Below, one piece after another: positions 1 to 8,384 of a DNA stretch of 64,000 nucleotides (its first letter is position 1; each line of letters begins with the position of its first letter). Made by a program: the position numbers and the translations under genes. Below the pieces are notes generated by a model. The model had not been told where the DNA came from. It saw nothing but the letters and a program-made list of their open reading frames with translations, and made no database searches. This stretch comes from CAYSUS01 sp964434165 (GTDB lineage: Bacteria; Planctomycetota; Planctomycetia; Pirellulales; Thermoguttaceae): assembly GCA_964434165.1 (NCBI GenBank), contig CAYSUS010000001.1:1-64000 (forward strand). The letters are read 5' to 3'.

Positions 1-12
1 CGCACCGGCGGG

Positions 13-275
13 TCAGCCGTGCAGCGCGGCGTAGACGTCCAGGATCGTCTCGAGCATTTGGGCCCATGCTCACCGGCGACGTGCTTCTCCAGCGCCGCGC
101 GTTCCGAGGCGCTGAGCTCGGAATTGCCGTCCGCGTCGAACGTCTTGAGGATTCCGCCCAGGTGCTCGACCACGGTGGAGCGGGTCCCCTGATCGATCTC
201 CGCCCGGGCGGGAAGGGCCGGCGAAAGGAGAAAGCAAGCGAGCAGTAAGCGCGCGGCGTGAAGGAAGGTCTTCAA
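13..275 (-). pseudogene. Small secreted EF-hand-like protein, frameshifted near its end
   Basis: Read on the minus strand from a TTG at 275, preceded by AGGAGA nine bases upstream. The frame gives a signal peptide (basic start, then LLLACFLLSPALPARA) followed by a short helical stretch and an EF-hand-like loop, FDADGNSELSASE, of the D-x-D-x-N/S type that binds calcium in secreted planctomycete proteins. About residue 70 the frame runs into an unlikely Arg/Ser/Thr-rich sequence. In the -1 frame the same DNA gives a natural helical ending, MLETILDVYAALHG, and a TGA at 13-15. One base therefore seems to be missing in or near GGGCCCAAATG (about 58-68). The cause could be a real mutation, an assembly error or, less likely, programmed slippage. 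The sequence shows the signal peptide, loop and two frames; calcium binding is inferred. The gene is about 83 residues when repaired. Confidence 0.55.
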
Positions 276-403
276 GGCGGACGTCTCCTGTGGAACGGCG
301 TGGGGAGGAACGAACCTACGACACTCGTCGAAGCGCCGTATGCGACCCGGTTGCGTGGCGACTCGACCCGGAGGTCGCGCGGTCGTGGGGACAGCCCGGG
401 AGA

Positions 404-1729
404 CTACCTTCCGCGCCTCCGACGGACGGAGGACACCAGCCCAAGCAGGCCCAACGCCGCCAGGGCAAAGGTGGAGGGCTCGGGGACGGTCGCGGTAAGA
501 GATATGTTGTCGATGCGCATCCGTGTGCCGAAAAGCGGAGGGTCGCCAGGTCCTGGTCTTGAGGTACCAACGAGGACCGTCAAATCCCCAGCAGGAACGT
601 TGGCATACGTCCTTGAGATTTCCTGCCATACGTTCGGGTCATAAGAAGGATCGACCGAGGAATCGGGGGTTAGTGCAACGCCGTCCACCAACAAGTCGAA
701 CGTCCGTTCGCCCACATTACCGATAACCATGGCCGAAAGCTCCAAGGTCACGCCGGGACCCCGCGGGACGTTCAGCGGGGCGGCCGATTCGGCCAGATTC
801 CCGTTCTGACCGCTCCATGCCCCAAAGGCATTAAGGCAACTGGTACCATCCGATGGGTCGTAACCCAGGCTGAACAGGTCGGCTGTACCGGTCGGGCTTC
901 CCTGTGAGTCCCGTGGGGTTATCCACCCGGGAATATCGACCACCGTACCGGAAGTACCGTCGTCAAATGCCACTGGAGTTGAACTGCTCAAGGGCCGATT
1001 ATCCCCGATTTGCTGTACCCAGATATCGGATGGCGCAGTCCCGCGGACCGTATACCCCGTCCCCGGTTTGTACATTGCGAATTCGCCGTTGACGATGTAG
1101 TTCGGGGGCGGCACCTCTTGCAGCGAGTAACCCGATAGCCAGTTGTTCAGGTCGCCGGTGGTTATGCCATCGTCGCGATCCACGGCCACGTCGAGCGTGT
1201 CGTCGCCGGCCGTGAATGCATACGAAATCACCACCCCGGACGGTTGGTCGGCGATCCCGCCGAGCGTATCGACGCCTTCGAACGTCGCGACTAGCGATTG
1301 GTCGGGGTTCGCCTCCCAGTACGTTTGGTACAAATACTTCTTTCCCACGGTCAAACCGCTGATGCTCATGGCGATGGGGTTGGCTCCAGCGATGCCACTG
1401 AGCAAGGTCTCCATGTCGCCGCCGAGACCCGATTGGTTGTTTCGGTAATCGCCCTCGAAGTAGAAATTGTCTGTCAGGTTCGCACCCGCCGCAGAACCCG
1501 CGCCGTGGACAAGGCCGTTGATGTTCACCTCCGCCTCGCCGAAGTTGGCCGCCGAGACCAGTGTCCCGCCCGTGTTGACAATGCTGGTCTCCCCGGTGAG
1601 CACGCTCGTGGTGATCGTACCCGCTGTCGCAAACGACGGGCACAGGATCGCCAGTCCGCACAAGGCCGCTGCAGACGACCGGACGGTGATTCCTTGGAAG
1701 CACTTTCTGAGAATCGTCGTGCAACCCAT
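404..1729 (-). CDS. PEP-CTERM sorted secreted protein
   Basis: 441 residues from the ATG at 1729. This start is preferred over an upstream one because GGAGGA lies eight bases before it and the product then begins with a clean signal peptide cut near ATAG. The C-terminus is a textbook PEP-CTERM signal: VPEPST, then a hydrophobic segment (FALAALGLLGLVSSV) and RRRRGR. Such proteins are exported by Sec and processed by an exosortase, often in exopolysaccharide-producing bacteria; no exosortase lies in the window. The N-terminal half (to about residue 200) is a beta-rich module with NWLSGYSLQEV near its end. The C-terminal half resembles a carbohydrate-binding jelly roll (NYIVNGEFA... start, RMRIDNISL end). 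The N-terminal module resembles that of the PEP-CTERM protein at 20072-22378. Binding function is inferred. Confidence 0.85.
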   Translation of the reverse strand: MGCTTILRKCFQGITVRSSAAALCGLAILCPSFATAGTITTSVLTGETSIVNTGGTLVSAANFGEAEVNINGLVHGAGSAAGANLTDNFYFEGDYRNNQSGLGGDMETLLSGIAGANPIAMSISGLTVGKKYLYQTYWEANPDQSLVATFEGVDTLGGIADQPSGVVISYAFTAGDDTLDVAVDRDDGITTGDLNNWLSGYSLQEVPPPNYIVNGEFAMYKPGTGYTVRGTAPSDIWVQQIGDNRPLSSSTPVAFDDGTSGTVVDIPGWITPRDSQGSPTGTADLFSLGYDPSDGTSCLNAFGAWSGQNGNLAESAAPLNVPRGPGVTLELSAMVIGNVGERTFDLLVDGVALTPDSSVDPSYDPNVWQEISRTYANVPAGDLTVLVGTSRPGPGDPPLFGTRMRIDNISLTATVPEPSTFALAALGLLGLVSSVRRRRGR

Positions 1730-2133
1730 GTCAGTTGTCCTCCAATGGTGAGACAGGAATCGGTTGCGCCAAACCAACGGCTGTGGATAGGAGTGGGCGG
1801 ACCTCGCGACGTGCGAGCTGCCGCCGAATCATTGCCGTCTCGATCTCTCGCGGGGATATACCCACCTAAGCTCCAGCGGTGCAATGGGGCACGAACATTC
1901 ACGATAGCCATTCAGGCGAACTGAGACGGCACAAGCTGCAGCATATCAGTGGCTGCGAGAAATGCACACAAAAAACCCTCCCCTTGGTGAAGGCTTCCCG
2001 AGGATCTTCGGAACCGTGCCAACAGTCCCTCCCGGTAGGGGGCTACTCCCGATCCTGGGCCGCGTGATTCGCGCCGAAAGCTTGCGACTCCCGAAGTCTC
2101 CCAGACTTCGGAAGTCCGCTGCCCGCACCGCCC
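1730..2133. other. Non-coding stretch with two palindromic repeats
   Basis: About 400 bases between two minus-strand genes. No frame has convincing codon use or a start with a ribosome site. The first part (1730-1960) probably holds the promoter of the PEP-CTERM gene. The second part holds a 31-bp palindromic repeat at 2086-2116, and a separate GC-rich hairpin begins just beyond the end of the stretch (2143-2163). No transposase remnant was seen. Confidence 0.6.
2086..2116. repeat. 31-bp palindromic repeat, copy 1
   Basis: Two 14-base arms with a 3-base spacer (2100-2102). The right arm is AGACTTCGGAAGTC; the left arm pairs with it at 13 of 14 positions. Related copies lie at 4146-4176 and 13535-13565. 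Transcripts would fold into a stable hairpin. Confidence 0.75.
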
Positions 2134-4230
2134 TCACCCCGGCCCTCTCCCAGCGGGAGAGGGAGCTTGGCGCACGGTGACCTCGTACTCCGAAAGCACT
2201 TCTCCCTCTTTCCACTTCCGCTTGCCGCCCAGGTAGTTGAGGTACAGGCGGTCGGTGGCGCGGCCGCGCTCCGGGCCGGTAGCGCCGACGTAGCGCACTC
2301 CGAGTGGACGTGGGCTCTCGAAGACCAATACCGAATCGATGGAAATCCGCCGCGCGCTGTCCGCTTCGAGCACCTTGCCGCTGTGGGCGGGGATGAGGTG
2401 CTCCGGGCCATCGATCGCGATCCGGCGGCGCCCCTTCTCGTAGATCCACTCCGGGTTGTTGAGGATGCCCACCAGGCCCGTGGCCACTTCGGCGGTGGTG
2501 GCGTCGGCCAGCGCCGTGAGCTTTTCCCGGGCGTGCCACGTGCCGTCGGAAGCGGAACGGAACTCCAGCTCCGCGCGGAACGGCGTGCCGTGGTCCACCA
2601 CGAGCCGCGCGGTGAATCCGTCCGTGCCGCTTTCGACCTTCACCTCGCGGAGCTTCACCGGAAGGGCCTTCTTCTGCCCAGCCAGCCGGATGTGCCCCAG
2701 TCCGCTCCGCTGGTCGGGCGAGACGATCCGGTCGAGCCGGAAAGGAACGCACTGGGCCATCACCTTGGCGCCCCAGGAGAAGGTGTTTACCGCGGCCGGC
2801 GTGCGGTGGAGGACCACCTTGCCCGCGTCGAGCCGCCGCACGCCGAACCGCTCGGAGTAATCGTCCGGCACGTCCTTGGCGCCCTGGAGCACCAGCCAGT
2901 CGCAGCTCAGGGCCACCATCCGGTCGGTCTGCGTCGAAGGGAAGAAGTACTCGCCCTGGCAGAAGATCGCGCCCGAGGCGTTGCGGGCCTGCATCTTCTC
3001 CATCGCCGCCACGGACCGCTCGACGAGCTGCCAGGCGTCGGGGTCGCGGCCGTAGGCGGCCATCAGCGTGTGCACGTGGGTCCAGCCCGGGTGGCGAAAC
3101 AGGGTCCAGTCCTGGCCGTTGGGATAGACGAACCCGCCGTCGGGCAGAACGAACCACTTCAGGTTCTCGTAGATCCCTGCCACGTTGAACAACAGCGCCT
3201 CGGGCGGGCGCCGGCCGCTCATCGCATAGTCCACGCCACAGCCCAGCGAGAGGCTGAACGTGGTCATGTAGTCGGGATGGATGAAGCCGTGGTTCTCCAG
3301 CGTGTAGTCGTCGTACACGCAGGCCCCTGTGAACTGCTCGCGCACGGGCCGGCCGTCGACGACCGTGTCGCTTTCCGCGTCAGCCGGCCGGAGGAACGAC
3401 GACAGGACCCACTTCTGAAAGGCCTTCTCCCAATCGCCGCGACGCGGATCGTCGGGCATCAGCAGCACGGCCACGGAGAAGATCTGCGCGTTCCAGGCGT
3501 TCTCCTCGGCTTTGGTGTCGCCCCGGATGCGGTGCGGCGGCTGGGCACGGACGAACCGCCCGGCTTCATGCGCGACCACGCGCCGTACGCCCTGGCGGAG
3601 GTCGTCGGGCAGGTCGTCCCAAACCCACCAGGCCCCGCGCCCCAGCATCTGGGCCCAGTGGGCCGACTGCCAGGCGTCGCCCCAGGGCTTGCCGTCGCCC
3701 GTGGTCCGCGTGCCCGTGCGATGCGTGGCCACGAGGTAACGCATCATCGGCACGATGGTCTTCTCCAAGAGATCGCGCCGCGAGACACCGACGATCTTCT
3801 CGTCGTACGGCCCGAAACGGAACAGGAAGCAGTAACCCTGCACCGCGCCGGTGTTGGGGCGGATCCAGTGCTCCTGGCTGCGGCTATCGGTCAGAAGCCG
3901 CATCGCGGGGTCCTTGTCCCAAGTCCGCACGATGCCGAGCAGGTACCGGGCCTGGTCCTGCATGGCGCGATACATCCGCGCCTGCATGGCGGCGATCTTC
4001 GGGTTGTCCTGATCGGGAAGACACAGCGCAAGGACGCGCCCGGAGGTGGGAGAACGCGTCTCGGCTTCCGCCGGGCCCGCGGCGAAGACAACCACCACGG
4101 CCAGCGAGACGGCAGAGGCGGCAATAGCGAGACGCCGCGCCAACAGGCTTCCGAAGTCTCCGAGACTCGGGAAGTCCTCTTTCGGCAAACTACGGAGTAC
4201 GGAAGTACGAAGTATGGAGTGCAGTGGCAT
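2134..4230 (-). CDS. Putative secreted polysaccharide lyase-like protein (alpha/alpha toroid type)
   Basis: 698 residues as drawn from the ATG at 4230. The first ~30 residues are partly encoded by a palindromic repeat (4146-4176), so the true start may lie further in, near the hydrophobic segment ARRLAIAASAVSLAVVVVFAAGPAEA that acts as a signal peptide. The body is rich in helices and Trp/Tyr motifs (HWAQMLGRGAWWVWDDLPD; YDDYTLENHGFIHPDYM; YPNGQDWTLFRHPGWTHVH), followed by a beta-rich C-terminal third. This layout resembles heparinase/alginate/chondroitin-type lyases, in which Asn, His and Tyr line the cleft; the N-H pair in LENHGFIHPDY is a candidate site. No exact family is claimed. The gene ends inside the hairpin at 2143-2163. 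It lies 64 bases downstream of the GH95 gene on the same strand, suggesting a shared glycan-degradation operon. Confidence 0.65.
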   Translation of the reverse strand: MPLHSILRTSVLRSLPKEDFPSLGDFGSLLARRLAIAASAVSLAVVVVFAAGPAEAETRSPTSGRVLALCLPDQDNPKIAAMQARMYRAMQDQARYLLGIVRTWDKDPAMRLLTDSRSQEHWIRPNTGAVQGYCFLFRFGPYDEKIVGVSRRDLLEKTIVPMMRYLVATHRTGTRTTGDGKPWGDAWQSAHWAQMLGRGAWWVWDDLPDDLRQGVRRVVAHEAGRFVRAQPPHRIRGDTKAEENAWNAQIFSVAVLLMPDDPRRGDWEKAFQKWVLSSFLRPADAESDTVVDGRPVREQFTGACVYDDYTLENHGFIHPDYMTTFSLSLGCGVDYAMSGRRPPEALLFNVAGIYENLKWFVLPDGGFVYPNGQDWTLFRHPGWTHVHTLMAAYGRDPDAWQLVERSVAAMEKMQARNASGAIFCQGEYFFPSTQTDRMVALSCDWLVLQGAKDVPDDYSERFGVRRLDAGKVVLHRTPAAVNTFSWGAKVMAQCVPFRLDRIVSPDQRSGLGHIRLAGQKKALPVKLREVKVESGTDGFTARLVVDHGTPFRAELEFRSASDGTWHAREKLTALADATTAEVATGLVGILNNPEWIYEKGRRRIAIDGPEHLIPAHSGKVLEADSARRISIDSVLVFESPRPLGVRYVGATGPERGRATDRLYLNYLGGKRKWKEGEVLSEYEVTVRQAPSPAGRGPG
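2143..2163. repeat. GC-rich perfect hairpin inside the 3' end of the lyase-like gene
   Basis: Arms CCCTCTCCC (2143-2151) and GGGAGAGGG (2155-2163) pair perfectly around AGC. The element resembles a dispersed hairpin seen in many high-GC bacterial genomes whose translations read like TPALSQREREL. Here it supplies the last codons (SPAGRGPG) and leads into the stop of the minus-strand gene at 2134. It could also act as its terminator, but no T-run follows. Confidence 0.65.
4146..4176. repeat. 31-bp palindromic repeat, copy 2
   Basis: Left arm GGCTTCCGAAGTCT (4146-4159), spacer 4160-4162, right arm AGACTCGGGAAGTC (4163-4176). The arms differ from copy 3 at one or two positions. It overlaps the N-terminal coding region drawn for the lyase-like gene, just before its signal peptide. 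Confidence 0.75.
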
Positions 4231-4294
4231 GGGTAAGAACTGCCTTGCTGAATCTGGAAACGAGGAAGAAGCGATCCCGCAGGCCGGTAGCCTC

Positions 4295-6700
4295 CTATTC
4301 GATCTTCAACAGGTAGTTTTCGCCTGCCTTCGCGTCAAGCTCGACCACCTGGCCGTCGCGCTTCAGCGTGACGGGCTGGCCGCCTGTGGTCGCCGAGGCG
4401 ATCCGCTGACCCCGCGGGGGACGCACGCGGTGCGTGCCGTCGCGACGGGCTCGGAGCACTACGCTCTCCGCGCGCCCGTCCTTCCAGGCGATGTCCACCT
4501 CGGCATTGCCTCGAACGCGGAGGCCGGTCACGCGGCCGGTGTGCAGGGCCTTGGGCAGGGCCGGCAGAAGCTCGATCTGGCCGGCGTGGTTCTGCAGGAG
4601 CATCTCGGCGATGCCCGAGGTGCCGCCGAAGTTGCCGTCGATCTGGAAGGGAGGATGGGTGTCGAACATGTTCGGCAGCGTGCTCCTGGTGATCAGCTCG
4701 CTGAGCATCCTGTAGGCGTGGTCGCCGTCGCCGAGCCGCGACCAGAAGTTCACCTTCCACGCCTTGCTCCAACCCGTGCCCCCGTCGCCGCGGAACTCGA
4801 GCGACTTCTTCGCGGCCGCGGCCAGCTCGGGCGTGCCGCGGAGGGTGATCTCGCTGCCTGGGTGAAGGCCCCATAGGTGCGAGACGTGGCGATGGCTGTT
4901 CCTGGGACTGTCCTTGTCCTCGAGCCACTCCTGGAGCTGGCCATGCTGGCCGATCTGGTTGGGGGCGATGCGGGCGCGCATCTCGGTGAGCTGCTGGCGC
5001 AGCTCCTCGTCCACGCCGAGGATTTCGCCGGCCTCGATGACCCAGCCGAAGAGCGAGCGGATGATCTGATGGTCCATGGTCGGCCCCATCACCAGCCCGC
5101 CTTGCTCCGGCGAGTTGGACGGCCCGGAGATGAGCCACTTCTTCTCGCTCCGCGGGTCTTCGACCAGGTAGTCGACGAAGAACAGGGCCGCCTCCTTCAG
5201 CACCGGGTAGGCCCGCTTGCGGAGGAACTCGCGGTCGCCCGAATACTGGAAGTGCCACCACAGGTGCTGGCACAGCCAGGCCCCGCCGGTGGGCCAGATG
5301 CCGTGGTTCGAGTTGTTGATGGGGGCCGTGCCGCGCCACAGGTCGGTATTGTGGTGCAGCACCCAGCCGCGGCAGCCGTAGTGGACTTTCGCCGTGCGCC
5401 GACCCGAAGCGGCTACTTCCTCAAGCATTTGGAAGAGCGGCTCGTGGCACTCGGCCAGGTTGCAGACCTCGGCCGGCCAATAGTTCATCTCCGTGTTGAT
5501 GTTCACGGTGTACTTCGATTCCCAGGGCGGGCTGGTCTTCTCGTTCCAGATGCCCTGGAGGTTGGCCGGCTGCGAACCGGGCCGGCTCGATGCGATCAGC
5601 AAGTAGCGACCGAATTGGAAGTAGAGCGCGGCCAGGGCCGGATCGTTCCCTTCGCCGAACCGCTTGATCCGCTCGTTGGTCGGCAGGTCGCTCGGCTGTC
5701 CCGCAAAGGAAAGCCGCACGCGCCGGAAGAGCCTGCGGTGGTCGGCCATGTGCTGCTTCTTCAGCAGGTCATAATCGTTGGAAGACGCCGCTGCGAGGGT
5801 CGCCTTGCAGCGCGCGGCAGGATCGGCCGACGTGTCTTGGTAGTTCTTGAAGCTCGTAGCCGCGGCCAAGAGGAGGGTGACCGCGTCGGCCCCTTCGATC
5901 TCGATCTGCTCGTCGCTGGTCCGCATCTTGCCGCCGTCGGCCTTGGCCATGAGCCGGGCCTCGAACCGAAGCACGCTCTCGATCTCCTTTCCCATGCGGC
6001 GATTGACGTACTTGCCGAGCCGGCCGCGGAGCGCGAGTTGGTTGGGGGCGACGCTCACGGTCTCGGCGTCCGTGTGCGGGCTGGTCAGACGCGCTGCGAA
6101 GGTCACGCTCCCCGGCTTGTCCGCCTCAATCCGCACGACGATGACCTGGTTGGGGAAGCTCGAGAAGACGTTCCGGGTGAAGGTCACGTCGCCGACCTTG
6201 TAGCGGACCGCGGCCACGGCCGAGTCGAGGTCGAGCCACCGACGATACTCCTCCGGCTGGTCGTGGCCCGGCACCTGGAGCACGAGGTCGCCCAGCGGCT
6301 GATAGGGCATCTGCCTTAGGGGCACGCTCATGAACCGGTCCATGGCCAGGCGCTCGGCGTCCCTTTGCTTGCCCTCGAAGAGGAGCTTCCTGATCTGCCG
6401 CAGCACCTCGACGGCCCCTGGGTGCGCGTAGTCGTGCGGGTGGCCGTGCCAGAGGGTGTCGTCGTTTAGCTGGATTCGCTCCTCGGCGGTCTGCCCGAAG
6501 ACCATGGCCCCAAGGCGCCCATTGCCCAAAGGCAGGGCCTCGGTCCACTTCTCAGCGGGTCCTGTGTACCACAGGACGAGCGGGTCGCGCTGTTCTGCGT
6601 TCGGACCGTCCTCAAGCGGATTCGAGCCTGTTTCGGCCGCCGCCGGGTAGGCGCAGCAGGCAAAGAGAACAGGGCAAAGCAGGGCTAGGCGGACAAGCAT
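4295..6700 (-). CDS. GH95 family alpha-L-fucosidase (secreted)
   Basis: 801 residues, the usual length for glycoside hydrolase family 95, which releases alpha-1,2-linked L-fucose (some members L-galactose) by inversion. The start at 6700 has GGGAG upstream and a signal peptide (LALLCPVLFACCAYPAAA). Family landmarks run in order: WTEALPLGNGRLGAMVFG (about residues 48-65), LNDDTLWHG, the catalytic-site Asn motif VNINTEMNYWPAE (about 393-405), SGPSNSPEQGG carrying the expected acid Glu (about 525-530), and QIDGNFGGTSGIAEML carrying the catalytic Asp (about 680-695). The C-terminal beta domain ends in GENYLLKIE. It is followed on the same strand by the lyase-like gene. Promoter and a divergent DUF1559 gene share the 160-base region upstream. 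Fucose-rich algal or plant glycans are the likely substrate class. Confidence 0.92.
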   Translation of the reverse strand: MLVRLALLCPVLFACCAYPAAAETGSNPLEDGPNAEQRDPLVLWYTGPAEKWTEALPLGNGRLGAMVFGQTAEERIQLNDDTLWHGHPHDYAHPGAVEVLRQIRKLLFEGKQRDAERLAMDRFMSVPLRQMPYQPLGDLVLQVPGHDQPEEYRRWLDLDSAVAAVRYKVGDVTFTRNVFSSFPNQVIVVRIEADKPGSVTFAARLTSPHTDAETVSVAPNQLALRGRLGKYVNRRMGKEIESVLRFEARLMAKADGGKMRTSDEQIEIEGADAVTLLLAAATSFKNYQDTSADPAARCKATLAAASSNDYDLLKKQHMADHRRLFRRVRLSFAGQPSDLPTNERIKRFGEGNDPALAALYFQFGRYLLIASSRPGSQPANLQGIWNEKTSPPWESKYTVNINTEMNYWPAEVCNLAECHEPLFQMLEEVAASGRRTAKVHYGCRGWVLHHNTDLWRGTAPINNSNHGIWPTGGAWLCQHLWWHFQYSGDREFLRKRAYPVLKEAALFFVDYLVEDPRSEKKWLISGPSNSPEQGGLVMGPTMDHQIIRSLFGWVIEAGEILGVDEELRQQLTEMRARIAPNQIGQHGQLQEWLEDKDSPRNSHRHVSHLWGLHPGSEITLRGTPELAAAAKKSLEFRGDGGTGWSKAWKVNFWSRLGDGDHAYRMLSELITRSTLPNMFDTHPPFQIDGNFGGTSGIAEMLLQNHAGQIELLPALPKALHTGRVTGLRVRGNAEVDIAWKDGRAESVVLRARRDGTHRVRPPRGQRIASATTGGQPVTLKRDGQVVELDAKAGENYLLKIE

Positions 6701-6862
6701 GGATCGCGACTCCCTTTGAAAGGAAAGGTCGGCTTCGGTGAAAACGCTGGCGCTATGATGGCCCGGGGACCCGGCGGCGTCAAATGCTTGACTGAGGTAG
6801 GGTTGCTAGAGGAAAATGGATTGTTTCGGTAGCTTGACGGGTCTGTGCCTTAGGAGCAGAAG

Positions 6863-7813
6863 ATGGGAGGCAAGCGCCGCGGTTTCACGCTGGTGGAGCT
6901 GCTTGTCGTGATTGCGATCATTGGCATCCTGATCGCGCTCCTTCTCCCCGCCGTGCAAGCAGCGCGCGAGGCCGCGCGGCGCATGCAGTGCTCCAACAAC
7001 CTCAAGCAGATCGGTCTGGCCCTGCACAACTACCACGCGGCGGTAGGTGCGTTCCCGCCCGGGTCGTTCTGGCTCTACTCGTCCGACGGCTCGGCACCCC
7101 TGAAAGGCTCGATCCTCATCCGGCTCCTCCCCTACCTGGAGCAGCAGCCCCTGTACGACCAGTTCGACTTCACGCAGCTCCACGTGGACTGGCAGACGAT
7201 GCCCGGCGGGGAGTACATCCAGTCGAACCTCGTGCCCACCTACATCTGTCCCAGCGACAACCACCCGGGGGTGCTTGCCGAGGGGCACAAGCGGGCCCTG
7301 CACAACTACGCGGCCTCGAGCGGCCCGACCAGGCACGGCAACAACTCGAACTGCTCCTGCGCCGAGTGGACCGCCTGGAACAACTACGGTCTGGCGCCTT
7401 ACGGAAGCATGACCGACTTCGCCGGGCCGTTCATCCGCTACCCGGTGAGCACCAGGGAGCGGGACGTCCTGGACGGGCTGTCCCACACGATCTTCTTCGG
7501 CGAGATCCGCCCCCTGTGCTCCGGCCACGGCGACAACGGCTGGGCCACCTCGAACAACGGCCAGGGACTGACCTCCACGCTGATTCCCATCAACTACGAT
7601 TCGTGCGACCGCACCCCGGCCGACTCCAGCGACAACTGCGGCCGCATCTGCAACTGGAGCACGGAACTGGGATTCAAGAGCGCCCACCCCGGCGGGGCGC
7701 AGTTCCTGCTGGGCGACGGCTCGGTGCACTTCCTCCCCGAGACCGTCGACCACTGGACCTTCCAATACCTGGGCGGCAAGGACGAGGGCGAGCCGGCCCA
7801 GATTCCCGATTGA
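6863..7813 (+). CDS. DUF1559 prepilin-like protein (first copy)
   Basis: 316 residues. It opens with a type IV prepilin leader, KRRGFTLVELLVVIAIIGIL, in which a PilD-type peptidase would cut after Gly and methylate Phe; Glu at +5 is present. The hydrophobic helix continues into a conserved AREAARRMQCSNNLKQIGLA segment. The rest is the DUF1559 (SBP_bac_10) domain, ending with the H-x9-DG motif HPGGAQFLLGDGSVHFL. These proteins occur in dozens of copies in planctomycetes and almost nowhere else; their role in pseudopili or the envelope is not established. GLSHTIFFGE and the Cys pairs in the middle are typical. It begins the cassette DUF1559, lipoprotein, DUF1559. Confidence 0.93.
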   Translation: MGGKRRGFTLVELLVVIAIIGILIALLLPAVQAAREAARRMQCSNNLKQIGLALHNYHAAVGAFPPGSFWLYSSDGSAPLKGSILIRLLPYLEQQPLYDQFDFTQLHVDWQTMPGGEYIQSNLVPTYICPSDNHPGVLAEGHKRALHNYAASSGPTRHGNNSNCSCAEWTAWNNYGLAPYGSMTDFAGPFIRYPVSTRERDVLDGLSHTIFFGEIRPLCSGHGDNGWATSNNGQGLTSTLIPINYDSCDRTPADSSDNCGRICNWSTELGFKSAHPGGAQFLLGDGSVHFLPETVDHWTFQYLGGKDEGEPAQIPD

Positions 7814-7854
7814 GCCGCCAATCAGGCCCGAACACCCTCCCGAAAGGGCAATCG

Positions 7855-8328
7855 ATGCATCGTTCCGCGACACACAACGAAAGGCAGCGCGTCTGCCGCC
7901 TGTTGACACCCGCGATTTGCCTCCTGGCAGCCCTGGTCGGCTGCGGGCCGTCGCGACCCAAGACCGTCCAGGTGACGGGCACGGTGACTCTCGACGGGAC
8001 GGCCGTGGAGGGCGCCACGGTGATGTTCATGCCCGAGGGCGGGGGACGCCCCGCCACCGGCATCACCGACAAGGACGGCAAGTTCACGCTCAAGACCTTT
8101 GAGGCAGGCGACGGGGCTCTCGTCGGAAAGCACCTGGTCTCGATCACGAAGAAGGAAGTCTCGGGCTTCATGGCCGATGAGAGCGGGCTCTCCGGCGGGG
8201 TCGCACCGGGCGGCGTGCAAGAGAAGTGGATCGTCCCACCGAAGTACGCCGATCCCAAGACATCGGACCTCACCTGCGACGTCCAACCGCGCATGGAGCC
8301 GCCGGTGTACAATCTCTCCTCGAAGTGA
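7855..8328 (+). CDS. Small lipoprotein with carboxypeptidase-regulatory/transthyretin-like fold
   Basis: 157 residues from the ATG at 7855, 41 bases after the first DUF1559 gene. The N-terminus has a lipobox-type signal, CLLAALVGC, with Cys30 as the lipidation site. The mature part begins VTGTVTLDGTAVEGATVMF, then GKFTLKTFEAGDGALVGKH, the pattern of planctomycete transthyretin-like or carboxypeptidase-regulatory beta-sandwich lipoproteins. Such genes are habitually found beside DUF1559 genes, and this one lies between two, so co-transcription and a shared envelope role are inferred. No enzymatic residues are seen. Confidence 0.85.
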   Translation: MHRSATHNERQRVCRLLTPAICLLAALVGCGPSRPKTVQVTGTVTLDGTAVEGATVMFMPEGGGRPATGITDKDGKFTLKTFEAGDGALVGKHLVSITKKEVSGFMADESGLSGGVAPGGVQEKWIVPPKYADPKTSDLTCDVQPRMEPPVYNLSSK

Positions 8329-8384
8329 CACGACCGCGCGGGCCGACACACTGGACGCAACTCGAATACGAAACAGGAAGAGGC

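Noticed and set aside
58..68. Programmed -1 frameshift
   Set aside because: The bases in the reading frame (CCC AAA TGC) do not form a typical slippery heptamer for bacteria; mutation or assembly error is simpler.
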